From positions 1,364,001 through 1,428,000 of the forward strand of contig LXWE01000002.1 in assembly GCA_001660395.1 (NCBI GenBank): a stretch of DNA of 64,000 nt, given 5' to 3'. The DNA is from Alteromonadaceae bacterium XY-R5 (GTDB lineage: Bacteria; Pseudomonadota; Gammaproteobacteria; Enterobacterales; Alteromonadaceae). Under the pieces are notes generated by a model. It searched no databases, was not told the DNA's origin, and saw only the letters and a list, made by a program, of their open reading frames with translations. This document shows, piece by piece, positions 18,212-27,264 of this stretch. How positions within the stretch are numbered: position 1 is the stretch's first letter; each line of letters begins with the position of its first letter. The translations under genes and the position numbers were made by a program.

Positions 18212-18496
18212 ATGGAAAATATCTACCTGATTTTTATCGTACTCCTGGCGGCATTGCTGGGTTTTGAACTGATCCGAAAAGTCCCTGCCACTTTGCATAC
18301 CCCCTTAATGTCTGGTTCGAATGCTATTTCAGGCATCACCTTAGTTGGCGCCCTGGTAGCCTCTGGAGGCGACCATAATTGGCTAACCACCATTCTGGGT
18401 ACAGCGGCCGTAGCGCTTGCCAGCATCAACGTAGTGGGTGGCTACCTGGTTACCGACCGCATGCTGGGCATGTTTAAGAAAAAGCAGAATAAGTAA
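18212..18496 (+). CDS. pntAB: NAD(P) transhydrogenase subunit alpha part 2 (membrane)
   Basis: A 94-residue protein with three transmembrane helices. The conserved segment VPATLHTPLMSGSNAISGI is the alpha-subunit part of the proton channel domain. Ribosome-binding site GCAGGAG lies in the last codons of pntAA, so translation is coupled. Confidence 0.95.
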   Translation: MENIYLIFIVLLAALLGFELIRKVPATLHTPLMSGSNAISGITLVGALVASGGDHNWLTTILGTAAVALASINVVGGYLVTDRMLGMFKKKQNK

Positions 18497-18508
18497 GGAG
18501 ACACACAG

Positions 18509-19897
18509 GTGAGTTCAATTGAGTTAATCATCAACCTTGCTTATGTGGTTGCAGCGGCCCTTTTCATTATCGGCCTGAAACTATTAAGCCACCCAAGTTC
18601 TGCCCGCAAAGGTAACCTGGTTTCTGCGATCGGTATGTTCGTTGCCGTTGTAGTAACCCTGCTGGATAAGCAAATCATCGATTTTCACTGGATCCTGCTG
18701 GGTTTTGTGATTGGTGCAGCATATGGTGCCTGGAAAGCCAAAAAAGTCGAGATGACCCAAATGCCAGAAATGGTATCCCTGTTCAACGGCTTTGGTGGTT
18801 TAGCGTCATTGCTATTGGGTTGGGCAACCATTACAGGCATGCATCTGGTGAGTTTTGCCACCACCAGTGAGTTTGTGTTTCTGACTGTATTTTTAACCAT
18901 TTTAATCGGTGGCATTACCTTTTCAGGTTCAGTGATCGCCTGGGGGAAGCTGTCAGGAAAGATGAATGCCAAAGCCGTGATTTTTGCGGGCTTACGTGAA
19001 CTGAGCATCGCTCATTTACTCGGCTTTGTCGCAATCGGTTATCTGTTCGTGACCCAGCCAGATAATCTGGTTTGGCTGTATGCCTCTATAGCCCTGGCAC
19101 TTAGCTTTGGTATCTGGGCCACCATTTCTATCGGTGGCGCCGATATGCCTGTAGTTATCGCGCTGTTAAACAGCTATTCCGGAATTGCCGCATGTGCTGC
19201 GGGTCTGGCAGTAAATAACACTATCCTGATTGTAACCGGCCTTTTAGTGGGTGCATCTGGGCTGATCCTGACCAACATCATGTGTAAAGCCATGAACCGC
19301 TCACTGATGAATGTCTTGTTATCTGGCTTTGCTAAACCGGTAGAAATGGGTGAAGTTATCGAAGGCGAAGTGAAAATTCTTTCTGCACAGGATGCCTTTT
19401 ACGTGCTGGAGGCCGCTCAGTCCGTGCTGGTTGTGCCCGGTTACGGTATGGCGGTTGCTCAAGCCCAGCATGCGGTGCGTGAGCTACAGTCTCTGCTGGA
19501 AGAGAACAACTGTACCGTAGAATATGCCATCCACCCGGTAGCAGGCCGAATGCCCGGGCACATGAACGTGCTGTTGGCAGAAGCCGATGTACCTTACGAT
19601 TTACTCTATGAGATGGACGATGTTAACCCGCGCATGGAAAACTACGATGTGGTTATCGTTATCGGTGCCAACGACGTAGTTAACCCTGCGGCCAAAGAAA
19701 TGAAAGGCAGCCCTATTTATGGAATGCCAGTGATTGAAGTGTATCGGGCCAAAAGTGTATTTGTATTAAAACGCTCTGCGGCCGCTGGCTTTGCTGGTGT
19801 CGATAACCCACTGTTCTTTAAAGATAATACCCGTATGGTCCTTGGCGACGCCAAAGACACCATTAACAGTATTATTCGAGAGTTTGGTGACGACTAA
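18509..19897 (+). CDS. pntB: NAD(P) transhydrogenase subunit beta
   Basis: A 462-residue subunit: about nine transmembrane helices (residues 1-260) make up the rest of the proton channel, and the C-terminal NADP(H)-binding domain III contains GYGMAVAQAQHAV, HPVAGRMPGHMNVLLAEA and GANDVVNPAAK. Start is GTG with AAGGAG eight bases before it. It ends the operon, which closes with a strong terminator at 19916. Confidence 0.96.
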   Translation: MSSIELIINLAYVVAAALFIIGLKLLSHPSSARKGNLVSAIGMFVAVVVTLLDKQIIDFHWILLGFVIGAAYGAWKAKKVEMTQMPEMVSLFNGFGGLASLLLGWATITGMHLVSFATTSEFVFLTVFLTILIGGITFSGSVIAWGKLSGKMNAKAVIFAGLRELSIAHLLGFVAIGYLFVTQPDNLVWLYASIALALSFGIWATISIGGADMPVVIALLNSYSGIAACAAGLAVNNTILIVTGLLVGASGLILTNIMCKAMNRSLMNVLLSGFAKPVEMGEVIEGEVKILSAQDAFYVLEAAQSVLVVPGYGMAVAQAQHAVRELQSLLEENNCTVEYAIHPVAGRMPGHMNVLLAEADVPYDLLYEMDDVNPRMENYDVVIVIGANDVVNPAAKEMKGSPIYGMPVIEVYRAKSVFVLKRSAAAGFAGVDNPLFFKDNTRMVLGDAKDTINSIIREFGDD

Positions 19898-19915
19898 GCG
19901 TTGATGGCTATGTCC

Positions 19916-19942
19916 AGAAAGCCCGCCCAATGCGGGCTTTCT
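19916..19942 (+). terminator. Terminator of the pnt operon
   Basis: An 11-bp perfect stem AGAAAGCCCGC / GCGGGCTTTCT with loop CCAAT, followed by GTTTTC, 18 bases after the pntB stop. Confidence 0.9.
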
Positions 19943-20119
19943 GTTTTCAACACGTTGAATTGTCTAAACGACGGTCCTTTCCTAAGAATAAATGGCGAAA
20001 TAGCATTAGCTGGCTCCACGAACACTTGCGTTAAGTCTTTACGCGATTACACTAGAAAGCATGCCATATCTGTTGTACTGGCACGTCAAACAAACATCGC
20101 CGACAACAGGAAAAATGAG

Positions 20120-20992
20120 ATGCAATGGATTGCACGAATATCACGCCACAAGGCACTTATCCCAATCGTAATGACCCTTTTAGGCGTTATTCTGTTTAGT
20201 GTAATCAAACAGCATCTGCTTGAGATAAATGGTGTCGCCACCCTCTCACAGTCCGAACTTCCGCTCCACTCACCCAGTGACGTCTATCATTCTACCGGCA
20301 ATCTGTTTCAGTTTCTTATGCCTGCCACCCTAATGGGGCTCAATTTTTACTTACTCTTTATGGCCTCGTATTGGTTTAGCGCCGACAAATATGCCTGTGC
20401 GGTTGCGATTATCTGCACACTTATTTTTGACTGTCAGTTAAGTTGGCACATTTATGATGTTTGGCAGCATGGCATTGTGCTCCCCATCATCAAAGTCTGG
20501 CCCATGGCCGCAGGATTTTTAGGGATCATTGCCGGCATCGCACTAGCGCTTCCCTGGTTGTTACAACGCCAATTACGCAAGCCTATGAGCCAAGCCAGTT
20601 CTGCTCCTGATCAAAAAGTACAAATTGCGCAAAAGCACAATCCGTTTATTCAACATCTCAATCAGATCATTGATAAACACATTGCCGAGGAATCGCTAAA
20701 TAGTCAGATTTTGGCTGAAAAGCTGTATATGAGCGAAAAGACTCTACGTAGAAAACTACACCAGCATGCTGGGTTAACGCCTGCCACGTATTTGAAAAAC
20801 AGACGTTTAGACCATGCTCATCAGCTAATGCAGCAACGAAGGCTGAGTGGAAAACAAATTGCCGCAGCGGTTGGTTTTCGTAGCAGTAGCTATTTTCAAA
20901 AGCTCTATCAACAGCGCTTCGAGCTACTTCCCGATACTACATCAGAAGGCGCCTACCCTCTGTATCAACAGCAGATTCATTCCCAAAAGTAA
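20120..20992 (+). CDS. Membrane-anchored AraC-type helix-turn-helix protein
   Basis: A 290-residue protein. Residues about 10-35, 70-95, 100-120 and 125-155 are hydrophobic and probably membrane-spanning; residues about 190-270 are an AraC-type DNA-binding domain (LAEKLYMSEKTLRRKLHQHA and QIAAAVGFRSSSYFQKLYQQ). The frame is open back to 19901, but that stretch includes the pntB terminator. The ATG at 20120 has AGGA eight bases upstream and was chosen. It resembles membrane-bound one-component regulators; the signal is unknown. Its last 51 bases overlap the convergent gene at 20942. Confidence 0.75.
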   Translation: MQWIARISRHKALIPIVMTLLGVILFSVIKQHLLEINGVATLSQSELPLHSPSDVYHSTGNLFQFLMPATLMGLNFYLLFMASYWFSADKYACAVAIICTLIFDCQLSWHIYDVWQHGIVLPIIKVWPMAAGFLGIIAGIALALPWLLQRQLRKPMSQASSAPDQKVQIAQKHNPFIQHLNQIIDKHIAEESLNSQILAEKLYMSEKTLRRKLHQHAGLTPATYLKNRRLDHAHQLMQQRRLSGKQIAAAVGFRSSSYFQKLYQQRFELLPDTTSEGAYPLYQQQIHSQK

Positions 20993-21649
20993 TAAGGCAG
21001 CCGTCAGGCTCGGACGTGGAGAATGTAAATAATGGTCGATGAGAACAACCAATGCCGTCCCCAGCCAAAATAAACAGTGTGCCGCATAAAAACAACAGAC
21101 ATACAGCAGTAGTCCGTTCATTTGTAAGTTTTTAGCGCCCCAGCGCAGCCCCCAAAGCACCATATTCATGGTCGAATAAGACTTTGCAAAATTTGCTGGC
21201 ACAACCGTTGTGCTTACCGCGATTTTATAAACAGGCGTATATCGCCAGACGACGCAAATGCACACCAGCGCAAACACCCACGCCATACTCGGTTGTTCAT
21301 ATCGTTCCTGAATCCATATGGCAGGTACTGCGGCCAGTATCCAAACCAGCAGATATGCCGTTAGAAATAAAACTGATGCCACATGCACAGAGGGTAATTG
21401 GGGCAATTGAGAAAAAAATTGGCATCCAGCCTTAATTAAGGGAAGTTGCAACGCAATCGCCAATGCACACCATAAAAAAAGCCAGGACAACTGCGTCGCG
21501 TCGCCGAATACGACATGTCCTATATTGGCTTTAAAAAGATAACTCCACGCTAATAAGGCAACTAATCCAACACTGATAAGAGAAGAGCGACTGCACTGCG
21601 TTAATAAACGGTCACCCAGACTTTGTCCCAATATCCAAACTACGAGCAT
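20942..21649 (-). CDS. Polytopic membrane protein, possibly DUF2182-like
   Basis: A 235-residue protein with about six transmembrane segments. The C-terminal part has a TPVYKIA segment followed by WGLRWGAKNLQMNGLLLY and then an L-rich helix, a layout that recalls the DUF2182 family of predicted metal-binding membrane proteins; the match is by eye and weak. GGGGGAA precedes the ATG. It converges on, and overlaps by 51 bases, the membrane-anchored AraC-type gene, so antisense interference between the two is possible. Function unknown. Confidence 0.65.
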   Translation of the reverse strand: MLVVWILGQSLGDRLLTQCSRSSLISVGLVALLAWSYLFKANIGHVVFGDATQLSWLFLWCALAIALQLPLIKAGCQFFSQLPQLPSVHVASVLFLTAYLLVWILAAVPAIWIQERYEQPSMAWVFALVCICVVWRYTPVYKIAVSTTVVPANFAKSYSTMNMVLWGLRWGAKNLQMNGLLLYVCCFYAAHCLFWLGTALVVLIDHYLHSPRPSLTAALLLLGMNLLLIQRVGAF

Positions 21650-21800
21650 GATTCCCCCAATCTATTTATATAAGGGAACGCCTTCGGCTCACAGCTGCCA
21701 CACTCCCCATCCCTGGTGTAAAAGCGCAATTAAATGAATTGCTTATTATTGACTTACTTTTAACGCCTTGGCCTTTGACATCACAGAGGCAAACCAAAAA

Positions 21801-21947
21801 ATGTCCGACTTTTTAGCAAATTTGACAGAAATTTTTATCTCTACAGATAAAGCAGATGTTCTTTCCAAAACTTTCAAAAGCGGGCTAGCTAAAAAAGCAA
21901 TCTCTCGTATTTCTAAATCCCCCTTATCTAGCGTAAAGGCTGTGTAA
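21801..21947 (+). CDS. Candidate 48-residue small protein
   Basis: ATG with AGAGG about ten bases upstream opens a 48-codon frame ending in TAA. The product is basic toward the C-terminus (KSGLAKKAISRISKS) with an amphipathic look and no membrane segment. I recognise no family. The ribosome-binding site and position ahead of the LexA-box gene are the only support, so it may be spurious. Confidence 0.3.
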   Translation: MSDFLANLTEIFISTDKADVLSKTFKSGLAKKAISRISKSPLSSVKAV

Positions 21948-22081
21948 ACAAAGATTTGCTTCGCTCAAACTTCCCTAAACCCAGTCGATAAATGCCAATA
22001 CACGATCGCACCATTTCTGATGCGTTGGAAAATATGTCGAAAAACTATGCAAAAAGACTTGCATGTTCATTTATACAGTAC

Positions 22082-22101
22082 TACTGTATATAAAAACAGT
22101 A
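22082..22101. promoter_or_regulatory. LexA (SOS) box
   Basis: TACTGTATATAAAAACAGTA matches the gammaproteobacterial LexA consensus (CTGT-N8-ACAG), 31 bases before the start codon of the SulA-like gene. A neighbouring ATACAGTACTACTGTA stretch just upstream may add a second half-site pair. Confidence 0.88.
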
Positions 22102-22132
22102 TTCAGTAATTCTTCTGAAAGAGGCAAATAAA

Positions 22133-22522
22133 ATGGCTACATTACATGCACTTACTCATCCACAAAGCATTGGCAGTGTTGAGCATATCCCCTATTTCAA
22201 CCAGCAAAGGCTGAATGATGTTCAAGCGCGCAATCACCAACCGGCTGGACGCTGGCAGTATTTATTAGCCGACACATTGGCGTTTCATCGTTCAACACAA
22301 TACGCCATTCGTTTACCCAAACCTGTTGCGAGTAAGCTGGCTGAATGGATGGAAAAGATCATCACCAGTGGTCAATGTGGTTTGTTGTTTGTAGAAGAAT
22401 GCAAGTTAGATAATGTAAGTCTGCAGCGCATTAAACTGCTGTGTGACCAATATAAGGTCACACTCGTCAATCTGAAAACACGTCTAAACAAGTGCGATAA
22501 TCTGATCCAGGGCCCTTGGTAA
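22133..22522 (+). CDS. SulA-like SOS-induced cell-division inhibitor
   Basis: A 129-residue soluble protein. The central region has the SulA/ImuA-superfamily pattern: GRWQYLLADTLAF, then a helix LPKPVASKLAEWMEKIITSG followed by a strand GLLFVEEC and a second helix-strand unit ending KVTLVNLKT. SulA binds FtsZ and blocks division during DNA damage. The LexA box directly upstream strongly supports an SOS role. AGAGG precedes the ATG. Sequence similarity to E. coli SulA is low, so the identity is tentative. It stands alone; lexA is not adjacent. Confidence 0.65.
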   Translation: MATLHALTHPQSIGSVEHIPYFNQQRLNDVQARNHQPAGRWQYLLADTLAFHRSTQYAIRLPKPVASKLAEWMEKIITSGQCGLLFVEECKLDNVSLQRIKLLCDQYKVTLVNLKTRLNKCDNLIQGPW

Positions 22523-22598
22523 AACACTCTGTGTCCCTGTTTTTTGACGCTGTTTGCAGGGATAATGCCGCTATGTTTAGTTAACCTGAGTTGCGTCC

Positions 22599-23069
22599 AT
22601 GCGCTGTTACTGTGATTCTGGCCAAAACTTCACCGCTTGCTGTGAGCCTCTGTTACGTGGTGAAGTCTCGGCCTCAAATGCTCAAGCCTTAATGCGCTCC
22701 CGTTACAGCGCGTTTGTCACCAAAAACTGGCACTACATCTGGCAAACCTATGGCCAGGAACAACGTGCACAATTTAGCCCCGATGAATTAGCTAACGATG
22801 ATGATAACTGTCAGTGGCTGGGCTTAACCGTTGAGCGGTTTAGCGAACATTCAGACAATACCGCGACGGTACAGTTTATTGCCTGCTATCGTCTCAAGCG
22901 CGATTTTTTCCGTTTACATGAATGTTCTCAATTTGAAAAGCAACAGGGAAAGTGGGTATACACTGCCGGTCAGCTTCTTGATGACTCAGGTCAGGTGAAA
23001 CTTGGGCGTAATGATCCCTGTTTGTGCCAAAGCGGAAAAAAATTTAAACAATGCTGTGGGCGTAATTAG
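22599..23069 (+). CDS. ychJ: YchJ-family SEC-C motif protein
   Basis: A 156-residue protein of the YchJ family, with a zinc-binding SEC-C motif at each end: CYCDSGQNFTACC at residues 3-15 and CLCQSGKKFKQCC near the C-terminus, flanking an NTF2-like middle domain with ALMRSRYSAFVTKNWHYIW. The length fits the family. Biochemical function is not established. It lies 49 bases before ppk2, and the two could be cotranscribed. Confidence 0.93.
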   Translation: MRCYCDSGQNFTACCEPLLRGEVSASNAQALMRSRYSAFVTKNWHYIWQTYGQEQRAQFSPDELANDDDNCQWLGLTVERFSEHSDNTATVQFIACYRLKRDFFRLHECSQFEKQQGKWVYTAGQLLDDSGQVKLGRNDPCLCQSGKKFKQCCGRN

Positions 23070-23118
23070 TCCTAACTGTTTTCTGGTCGTTAATACAGGC
23101 TTCTGATATAAAAGAAGA

Positions 23119-23922
23119 ATGTCACCTTACCTGGCCATTTCAGTGGATAAAAAGCACTACCTCGAACACCTCAAGAAGTTGCAACTCGAGCTGATTCAAT
23201 TGCAGCACTGGGTAGCCACCGAAAAGAAGAAAGTGGTGATTCTGTTTGAAGGAAGAGATGCGGCTGGTAAGGGTGGCGTCATTAAGGCGATTAGCGAACG
23301 ACTAAACCCCCGAATCGTTAAAATAGTTGCTTTGGGTAAGCCTGACGAGCGCGAGCGTGACCAGTGGTATTTTCAACGCTACGTTGAGCATCTTCCGGCT
23401 TCTGGAGAAATCGTCCTGTTTGACCGCAGTTGGTATAACCGTGCAGGTGTCGAAAAAGTCATGGGATTTTGTACCGAGTCCGAATATCAGGAATTTCTGC
23501 GTGCCTGCCCTGATTTTGAACGTATGCTAATCCGCTCTGATATTTATCTGCTTAAGTACTGGTTTACGGTAAGTGCCAACGAGCAGGAAAAGCGCTTTAA
23601 AGAGCGACTGAGAAATCCTCTGAAGCGCTGGAAATTTTCCCAAATGGATTTGCTGTCACGGGAACACTGGCAAGCCTATAGCCACGCCAGAAACGTTATG
23701 CTTGAGTACACGCATACGCCTGACAGTCCCTGGTTTAGGGTAAATGGGGACAACAAATATTTAGCCAGACTAAATTGTATTAGCCATCTGCTAAGTATGA
23801 TTCCCTATCAACGTATCGATTATGAAAAAATCAGCCTGCCCAAGCTAAAACAACCACCAGAAGATATTGCCTTACCCGATAATGTACCTGCGATACCGGA
23901 TAAATTTACTCAACTGAATTAA
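23119..23922 (+). CDS. ppk2: Polyphosphate kinase 2 (class I PPK2)
   Basis: A 267-residue single-domain PPK2. It has Walker A FEGRDAAGKGG (residues about 43-53), Walker B IVLFDRSWYNRAG, and the lid segment RFKERLRNPLKRWKFSQMD. These enzymes transfer phosphate between polyphosphate and nucleoside diphosphates (ADP or GDP) in the cytoplasm. The ATG follows AAAGAAGA, a weak ribosome-binding site. No ppk1 or ppx is in the window. Confidence 0.93.
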   Translation: MSPYLAISVDKKHYLEHLKKLQLELIQLQHWVATEKKKVVILFEGRDAAGKGGVIKAISERLNPRIVKIVALGKPDERERDQWYFQRYVEHLPASGEIVLFDRSWYNRAGVEKVMGFCTESEYQEFLRACPDFERMLIRSDIYLLKYWFTVSANEQEKRFKERLRNPLKRWKFSQMDLLSREHWQAYSHARNVMLEYTHTPDSPWFRVNGDNKYLARLNCISHLLSMIPYQRIDYEKISLPKLKQPPEDIALPDNVPAIPDKFTQLN

Positions 23923-23926
23923 AAAA

Positions 23927-23952
23927 GCCCGAACAGGGAGAACTGTTCGGGC
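23927..23952 (-). terminator. Terminator of the nitrate transport operon
   Basis: A 10-bp perfect stem GCCCGAACAG / CTGTTCGGGC. On the minus strand it is followed by six T residues, so it ends transcripts coming from the porin gene; on the plus strand there is no T tract. Confidence 0.88.
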
Positions 23953-24021
23953 AAAAGGAGCACAAAACAACCTCCCATTTGAAGCTATTTCGTGCCGGGC
24001 AAGGGGTGCGTGCGAACTAAA

Positions 24022-25227
24022 TTAGAATTTAGCGCCAAACCATAACCAGGCCTTGTCGGTATCAACGTATCCACTGTCACCGGAATAAGCCGCATACTTC
24101 AGACCAACAGAGTAATTTTTGCCCAGCGCTTTGGTGTACTGCACGTCAACTTCACTGCCGAGATCATCCAGTGTGGCCGTTTTTTCATCCGCATCAAATG
24201 CGTGATATACCACCATCCAGCTGCCCTCTAGCAAACTGCCCGACACACTCACACTGGTGTCCACCAGACCACTTGCAGGGGTAGATAGAAACATATCTGC
24301 CCAGCCGTTAAATTTATGCAATGTTGCCAGAGGGGTTGAGAAGCCATAGCTTCCATTGTCTGAGCCCAGTGACTCATATCCCAACTTAGCCGTGATGCCA
24401 GATACCACAGCGCCGATACTTAGATTTAGATAATCTGCATCAAAATCAGTCGTTGCTGTTTCACTGGATTGTGTCGCAAATTCTGCTTCATACAGTACTT
24501 TGGTACCGCTTAACTCAGTCGCACCTGCGAAACGGACGCCCCAGGTATCCAGGCTGTTGTCAGTCTCGTTGTCTATTTCCAGCAAATAGCCGTAGCCAGT
24601 CAGGGTACCGTAGGGTGTTTTGTAGCTGGCATTGAGCAAATGGTCTTTGCTGTCAAAATCCGCAGCTTCAGCAAAAATACGATTGCGTTGAGTCAGATAG
24701 GCGTAATTCAGGGTTACTTCCTGCATGGGCACATATTTAACGGAAACACCGTCAAATGTCTGCTTATCCTGACGCCATCCAACATGGCCAACAAATCGAT
24801 GGTTATCCATTGTGATTACCTGACGTCCGGCTTTTACGGTCAGGCCTTTAGCTGCATACTGAACATATCCCTGGTCGAGTTCTGTATGCTCAGGATCGCC
24901 AATTACCGAATACTCACCAGGATTGTACCCTGTCGGGCCAACAGTGTAGTCACCCTGTCCAAGCACAATGCGGGTGTCTTCCAGCTCAACTGTGGTAGAG
25001 AATCCCTGATAGTTGCCTGAGCTGTAATTCAGCATAGTGCGCAGAGTTAAAGCATCAGCATCTTTTAATGCATTATCCTGAGTGACATTTTCGTAACGCA
25101 GACGAAAATCTAATGTCGTTTTACCCGCCGCAAACGCCTCTGCAACTGATGTACTTTCTTCAGCCTGCAGGGCTGGACAAACTGCCATTGCAATCGCGAT
25201 AGCAACAAGTGAATTACGTGTGTTCAT
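24022..25227 (-). CDS. Outer-membrane porin of the nitrate transport operon
   Basis: A 401-residue beta-barrel protein with signal peptide (cut after ALQA, about residue 22), alternating aromatic strands throughout, and C-terminal phenylalanine (LWFGAKF). The N-terminal LDFRLRYENVTQDNALKDAD is typical of alginate-export/OprD-like porins. The frame extends to 25275, but GAGGAA before the ATG at 25227 and the signal peptide fix the start. It lies 128 bases after nrtD on the same strand and shares its terminator, so it probably lets nitrate cross the outer membrane. That substrate is inferred from position only. Confidence 0.85.
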   Translation of the reverse strand: MNTRNSLVAIAIAMAVCPALQAEESTSVAEAFAAGKTTLDFRLRYENVTQDNALKDADALTLRTMLNYSSGNYQGFSTTVELEDTRIVLGQGDYTVGPTGYNPGEYSVIGDPEHTELDQGYVQYAAKGLTVKAGRQVITMDNHRFVGHVGWRQDKQTFDGVSVKYVPMQEVTLNYAYLTQRNRIFAEAADFDSKDHLLNASYKTPYGTLTGYGYLLEIDNETDNSLDTWGVRFAGATELSGTKVLYEAEFATQSSETATTDFDADYLNLSIGAVVSGITAKLGYESLGSDNGSYGFSTPLATLHKFNGWADMFLSTPASGLVDTSVSVSGSLLEGSWMVVYHAFDADEKTATLDDLGSEVDVQYTKALGKNYSVGLKYAAYSGDSGYVDTDKAWLWFGAKF

Positions 25228-25307
25228 AGCTGTTCCTCGTTTTTCGGGCACACAAAGGCCCGCAATGTGTAACATTGTTAATGTAAAGTGTGTGTGTATT
25301 GCACTTC

Positions 25308-25328
25308 CCGCCGCAACAGCACCGGCGG
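25308..25328 (-). other. Intercistronic hairpin between nrtD and the porin gene
   Basis: CCGCCG / CGGCGG with a nine-base loop and no T tract on either side. It may limit or protect the transcript between transporter and porin genes, allowing different expression levels. Confidence 0.4.
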
Positions 25329-25355
25329 TATGTGCTAGAAACGCGTTAGGTCAAC

Positions 25356-26213
25356 TTATGCGGCATCAGATTTCTTAGCATCTTCCACCTTAGTGACCTT
25401 CTCCGACGCCACCGCGATAACCGGCTCAACCTTGCGCTGCTTTTCATACAGGAAGGTCAGTACCTCATGCCGATAATGGTTGTACTGCACATTATCCGCC
25501 AGCGTGATACGGTTACGGGGGCGCGGTAAATTAATATCCAGAATCTCACCGATGGTCGCAGAAGGACCATTGGTCATCATCACGATTCGGTCTGACAGAA
25601 AAACGGCTTCATCTACATCATGAGTAATCATGATCACCGTGTTCCCCAGCGACGCATGAATTTCCATCAGGGAATCCTGTAAATGTGCACGGGTCAGGGC
25701 ATCCAAAGCCCCGAATGGCTCATCCATTAACAGTACTTTCGGTTCCATCGCCAGTGCGCGGGCAATCCCCACCCTTTGCTTCATACCGCCTGAAATTTCT
25801 GATGGAAGCTTGTCTGCTGCATGAGACATATGCACCAACGCCAGGTTATGCTCAACCCATTCGCGAATTTCCTGCTTAGAACGTCCTTTGCTGGTTTGCT
25901 TAACTGCCAGTTCCACATTTTTATAGGCGCTTAACCAAGGCAGCAAAGAATGGTTTTGAAACACAACCGCACGCTCTGGCCCAGGCTCACGCACTTCCTG
26001 GCTATCCAGAATAACGCCGCCTGTAGTAGCCTGATGCAAGCCTGCCACAATGTTCAATACTGTCGACTTACCACAACCAGAATGTCCGATCAGAGAGATA
26101 AACTCTCCTTTATTAATCTTAAGATTAACATCTTGTAATGCGGTAAACGGTCCTTTAGGCGTAGGGAACTCAATCCCTACCTGAGTCAGTTCGAGATGGT
26201 GCTTTTCTCTCAT
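25356..26213 (-). CDS. nrtD: Nitrate ABC transporter ATP-binding protein
   Basis: A 285-residue ABC ATPase of the nitrate/sulfonate/taurine class. Walker A is GHSGCGKST (about 43-51), the signature is SGGMKQR, Walker B is VLLMDEP, and the switch histidine lies in MITHDVDEA. PGPERAVVFQNHSLLPWLS and the length are typical of NrtD without a fused binding domain (unlike NrtC). The C-terminal 25 residues are charged. It powers nitrate uptake through NrtB, 21 bases upstream, in the same operon. Confidence 0.93.
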   Translation of the reverse strand: MREKHHLELTQVGIEFPTPKGPFTALQDVNLKINKGEFISLIGHSGCGKSTVLNIVAGLHQATTGGVILDSQEVREPGPERAVVFQNHSLLPWLSAYKNVELAVKQTSKGRSKQEIREWVEHNLALVHMSHAADKLPSEISGGMKQRVGIARALAMEPKVLLMDEPFGALDALTRAHLQDSLMEIHASLGNTVIMITHDVDEAVFLSDRIVMMTNGPSATIGEILDINLPRPRNRITLADNVQYNHYRHEVLTFLYEKQRKVEPVIAVASEKVTKVEDAKKSDAA

Positions 26214-26234
26214 GTTTCTGCTCCTTTGACGGGA

Positions 26235-27224
26235 TTAACGTAATACTGCCGATTTGTCCCAGCTCACCTGTTTTTGCACCAGCAACATCAGGCGATCCAG
26301 AACCAAACCAATGGCACCAATAGTCAACACTGCAACCATGATGCGCGCCAGAGATTCAGAACTTCCATTTTGGAACTCATCCCAGACAAACTTACCTAGT
26401 CCGGGGTTTTGAGCCAGCATTTCTGCGGCAATCAATACCATCCAGCCAATGCCTAATGACAGGCGTAGTCCTGTAAAGATCATTGGAATAGACGATGGCA
26501 ACACAATTTTGAACACATGTGCCATTGGGCTAAGTCTCAATACTTTACTGACGTTAATCAGGTCAGTTTCGATGTTTGAGACACCCACCGCAGTGTTAAT
26601 TAAGGTCGGCCATAAACAGCACAGAGATACGGTAAATGCAGAAATCACGAATGATTTTGAAAACATCGGATCATCACTGACATACAAGGCACTTACCACC
26701 ATAGTCACCAAAGGTAACCAGGCTAACGGTGACACCGGTTTAAACAACTGGATAACCGGGTTAAACGCGGCATAGGCACTTTTACTTAAACCACACAGAA
26801 TCCCCATTGGCACCGCCACCAGCGAAGCAATGAAAAAGCCCACTGCCACCGTATATAAGCTGGTCCAAATTTGGTCAATGAATGTCGGTGCGCCAGTAAA
26901 AGCCCGTACTTTTGGCACATAGCTGGGATCTTTGGCCTGTCGCTCAGCATTGCGTGCTTCCTGCTTGGCATAAAAGAGCGCAGCCTTCTCGCGTTGAGCC
27001 TGATGCTCACTCAGCAAGCCATTCACCTGTTCCCACACTTGGGCAGGACCTGGAAATTGTCCCAGTGACGTGTTGATGTTTTTAGCTACACCATGCCAAA
27101 TCGCTAAAAACAGCAGGATACCCAGAGTTGGCAGCAAGGCATTCTTTGCAAACGCCAGCCAGTTAGCAATGCGCAGTGCAGGAGCTTTGGCCAGTAATTG
27201 CGGTAATGTTAACGACTTAGACAT
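26235..27224 (-). CDS. nrtB: Nitrate ABC transporter permease
   Basis: A 329-residue inner-membrane permease with about six transmembrane segments and the coupling loop TDLINVSKVLRLSPMAHVFK. Between the first and second segments there is a charged insertion (about residues 60-110: REKAALFYAKQEARNAERQA), a known feature of NrtB-type permeases. AGGAGAA before the ATG at 27224 sets the start; a longer frame to 27281 would overlap nrtA. Forty bases separate it from nrtA. Confidence 0.92.
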   Translation of the reverse strand: MSKSLTLPQLLAKAPALRIANWLAFAKNALLPTLGILLFLAIWHGVAKNINTSLGQFPGPAQVWEQVNGLLSEHQAQREKAALFYAKQEARNAERQAKDPSYVPKVRAFTGAPTFIDQIWTSLYTVAVGFFIASLVAVPMGILCGLSKSAYAAFNPVIQLFKPVSPLAWLPLVTMVVSALYVSDDPMFSKSFVISAFTVSLCCLWPTLINTAVGVSNIETDLINVSKVLRLSPMAHVFKIVLPSSIPMIFTGLRLSLGIGWMVLIAAEMLAQNPGLGKFVWDEFQNGSSESLARIMVAVLTIGAIGLVLDRLMLLVQKQVSWDKSAVLR

Positions 27225-27264
27225 AGATTTCTCCTGTTTGGGGCAGTCTCCTGCCCCACTTGGG

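Larger units (their letters stand above)
21650..22132. other. Region upstream of the SOS-regulated gene
   Basis: 483 bases containing one candidate small reading frame (21801-21947) and the LexA box at 22082-22101; otherwise AT-rich with no other recognisable feature. Confidence 0.5.
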
